7,105 nucleotides of DNA from Hyphomicrobiales bacterium (GTDB lineage: Bacteria; Pseudomonadota; Alphaproteobacteria; Rhizobiales; Xanthobacteraceae): positions 1,094 through 8,198 of the forward strand of contig PKXB01000186.1 in the NCBI GenBank assembly GCA_003133345.1. The letters are read 5' to 3'. How positions within the stretch are numbered: position 1 is the first letter of the stretch; each line of letters starts with the position of its first letter. Below, one piece after another: positions 5,727 to 7,105 of this stretch. The translations under genes and the position numbers were made by a program. The notes beneath the pieces are model-generated. The model searched no databases, was not told where the DNA came from, and was given only the letters and a program-made list of their open reading frames with translations.

Positions 5727-6212
5727 CTATTTGCGCTTCGCTTTGGCCCCTTTGGGCACCTTCCCCGGCCAACTGACGATGTACTCCTCGAGCTTGGCGT
5801 CCGGCACGTCCTTCTCGCTCGCGCTCACGCGCCCGCGCACCGAGACGCCGGCCGCGTGCACCGTCTCCGGGTCGCCGGAGACCAGCGGGTGCCACCAGTA
5901 GAGCTCGCGCCCCTCGGCCACCAGGCGATAGCCGCAGGTCGGCGGCAGCCAGGAAAGCCTGCGCACATTGCGCGGGGTGAGCCGCACGCAGTCGCGCACG
6001 CGCGCCTGGCGGTGGGCATAGTCGGTGCAGCGGCAGCTCTGCCCGTCCAGCAGCTTACAGCCCACGTCGGTGAACACGGTCTGGTGGGTGTCCTCGTCGA
6101 TCAGCTTGTTCAGGCAGCAGCGGCCGCAGCCGTCGCACAGGCTCTCCCATTCCGTCTTGCTCATCTCGCCCATGCTCTTGCTGCGCCAGAACGGGGCCGG
6201 TTCATCGGGCAT
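5727..6212 (-). CDS. YcgN/UPF0260-type cysteine-cluster protein
   Basis: A 161-residue cytoplasmic protein of the UPF0260 (YcgN) family, part of the broader YkgJ-type CxxCxxCC cluster group that is presumed to bind zinc or an iron-sulfur centre; the biochemical role is unknown. CDGCGRCC (26-33) is the signature, followed by [23 protein letters not shown] (34-56). Further cysteines are at 52, 60, 62, 75 and 93, and [21 protein letters not shown] (77-97) and [10 protein letters not shown] (105-114) are family-typical. The C-terminus is a Lys-rich tail. The ATG at 6212 is chosen because AAGGAAA lies 4 nt before it and homologous sequence starts there. A longer frame reaching 6464 only reads through repeat copy B. 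The gene runs away from the divergent PBP1A gene, with repeat copy B in the shared upstream region. Confidence 0.92.
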   Translation of the reverse strand: MPDEPAPFWRSKSMGEMSKTEWESLCDGCGRCCLNKLIDEDTHQTVFTDVGCKLLDGQSCRCTDYAHRQARVRDCVRLTPRNVRRLSWLPPTCGYRLVAEGRELYWWHPLVSGDPETVHAAGVSVRGRVSASEKDVPDAKLEEYIVSWPGKVPKGAKAKRK

Positions 6213-6256
6213 GGAGTTTCCTTCGCGAGTCACTGCGGCCGTTATAGCCGTTCCTC

Positions 6257-6362
6257 CGTCATTCCGGGACGGCCCGTTAGGGCCGGACCCGGAATCCAGG
6301 GGCCCCACCGGGCGGCTCTGGATTCCGGGTTCGCGGCCTTTCGGCCGCGCCCCGGAATGACG
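6257..6362. repeat. Composite palindromic intergenic repeat, copy B
   Basis: A 106-bp element of the same design as copy A. Outer arms CGTCATTCCGGG (6257-6268) and CCCGGAATGACG (6351-6362) pair perfectly, as do inner arms ACCCGGAATCCAG (6287-6299) and CTGGATTCCGGGT (6318-6330). The side hairpins are GGCCC-GTTA-GGGCC (6271-6284) and CGCGGCC-TTTC-GGCCGCG (6332-6349). The arms match copy A, while the side hairpins and central loop differ in sequence but keep their pairing. It sits in the 297-bp divergent gap between the YcgN-type and PBP1A genes. Confidence 0.9.
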
Positions 6363-6509
6363 AGATATGGCCGCAATTCGCGCCCATGTTGGCCCGTCTA
6401 TTGACCCGACCCGCGCCCGTGGCCCTATTGGCGCCGATCGGCTAAAATCGGCCTGCGGCGGCAAGCTGGATCAAGCCTTGCCGCCCAAGCCTTCAACGAG
6501 CGAGCAGCC

Positions 6510-7105
6510 TTGCGCGACCTTTTTCCGGCCGACTGGAAGCCCAAATTCAAGAAGCTACTGCTCGGCTTCGACGCCCGCGTCGATTCCAGCCTGTTCCGCA
6601 GCTTCACCGGCTTGCGCGATACCTATGAGCGCTTTTCCACCTTCATGGACCGCTTCCACGTCGCCGGCTGGAGGCGCGCGCTCAACGAGCTGGTCTCGGA
6701 AGCCGCCACCTTGGGCACCGCCGGCGCCATCCTGATGCTGGCGCTCGCGATTCCCGCATTCCACGAGACCTCGGACGACGACTGGCTCAAGAAGTCGGAG
6801 CTGGCGGTGAGCTTCCTCGACCGCTACGGCAGCGAGGTCGGCACCCGCGGCATAAGGCACAACGATTCGGTGCCGCTCGACCAGTTTCCCGACAACCTGA
6901 TCAAGGCGGTGCTCGCCACCGAGGATCGCCGCTTCTACGAGCATTTCGGCATCGATGCCGCCGGCACGATGCGCGCGCTGGTGGCCAATACCAAGGCCGG
7001 CGGCGTCGTGCAGGGCGGCTCTTCCTTGACGCAACAGCTCGCCAAAAACTTGTTTTTGAACAACGAACGCACGCTCGAGCGTAAGATCAAGGAAGCCTTC
7101 CTGGC
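6510..7105 (+). CDS. Class A penicillin-binding protein (PBP1A type), N-terminal part
   Basis: The first 198 residues of a bifunctional murein synthase; the 3' end lies outside the window. A cytoplasmic segment of about 65 residues, unusually long for PBP1A, precedes one membrane helix (AATLGTAGAILMLALAIPAF, 65-84). The glycosyltransferase 51 domain then begins. LATEDRRFYEHFG (135-147) is its first motif, with Glu138 as the catalytic glutamate that polymerises lipid II, and GGSSLTQQLAKN (169-180) is its second. The transpeptidase domain would follow downstream and is not seen. The start is taken as TTG at 6510, giving LRDLFPADWKPKFKKLLLG, which I recall as MRDLF-type starts in relatives. The first in-frame ATG (6645) would remove 45 conserved-looking residues. 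The ribosome binding site is weak (GAGCGAG, about 5 nt away). A possible -10, TAAAAT, is at 6443-6448 without a good -35. Confidence 0.88.
   Translation, partial: MRDLFPADWKPKFKKLLLGFDARVDSSLFRSFTGLRDTYERFSTFMDRFHVAGWRRALNELVSEAATLGTAGAILMLALAIPAFHETSDDDWLKKSELAVSFLDRYGSEVGTRGIRHNDSVPLDQFPDNLIKAVLATEDRRFYEHFGIDAAGTMRALVANTKAGGVVQGGSSLTQQLAKNLFLNNERTLERKIKEAFL

Noticed and set aside
5727..6464. N-terminally extended form of the YcgN-type protein (245 residues)
   Set aside because: The extra 84 residues are translated from palindromic repeat B, and a good ribosome binding site supports the ATG at 6212.
6555..7034. 159-codon minus-strand frame inside the PBP1A gene
   Set aside because: Antisense shadow; the plus strand clearly encodes the glycosyltransferase 51 motifs.
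1..7105. CRISPR array, tRNA or rRNA genes, insertion sequence
   Set aside because: No regularly spaced repeats, tRNA-like folds or transposase frames were seen; the only repeats are the two palindromes and one tandem pair.

Overview
The window looks like chromosomal DNA of a GC-rich alphaproteobacterium, most likely of the Hyphomicrobiales (Bradyrhizobium / Xanthobacteraceae type). The signs are GC-rich third codon positions, a BA14K-family protein, a glycine/tyrosine-rich DUF3309-like mini-protein, a PBP1A-type synthase of rhizobial type, and two copies of a CGTCATTCCGGG...CCCGGAATGACG palindromic intergenic repeat. This placement is inference from protein and repeat style, not a database match.

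Layout. Positions 3-698 (+) are the C-terminal half of an APC-family amino acid permease, cut by the window edge. Positions 706-1915 (-) hold a run of small or membrane genes, read right to left: a DUF3309-like mini-protein, a VIT/CCC1-type Fe/Mn transporter, and a 60-aa two-helix membrane protein with a tandem direct repeat upstream. A secreted BA14K-family protein (2037-2435, +) diverges from this run. It converges on a DHA2-type drug efflux transporter (2660-4183, -), with a hairpin between them that could terminate both. A divergent intergenic region carries repeat copy A. It is followed by an exported VanX-type D-Ala-D-Ala dipeptidase (4401-5186, +) with its own terminator. Next, on the minus strand, is a type I restriction-modification remnant: the 5' end of hsdR joined out of frame to the 3' end of hsdS. 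A YcgN-type cysteine-cluster protein (5727-6212, -) follows, then repeat copy B, and finally the start of a PBP1A-type murein synthase (6510 to the end, +).

How the genes relate. Two genes act on peptidoglycan (the dipeptidase and the PBP1A) and three encode transporters, but nothing shows one shared pathway. The DUF3309-like and VIT genes are 20 bp apart on one strand and are probably co-transcribed.

The main points of interest are the DUF3309-like gene with ATA where ATG is expected behind a strong ribosome binding site, the hsdR'-hsdS' deletion scar, the two composite palindromes, and the 17-bp-period direct repeat. I did not find convincing evidence of a wholly new multi-gene system.
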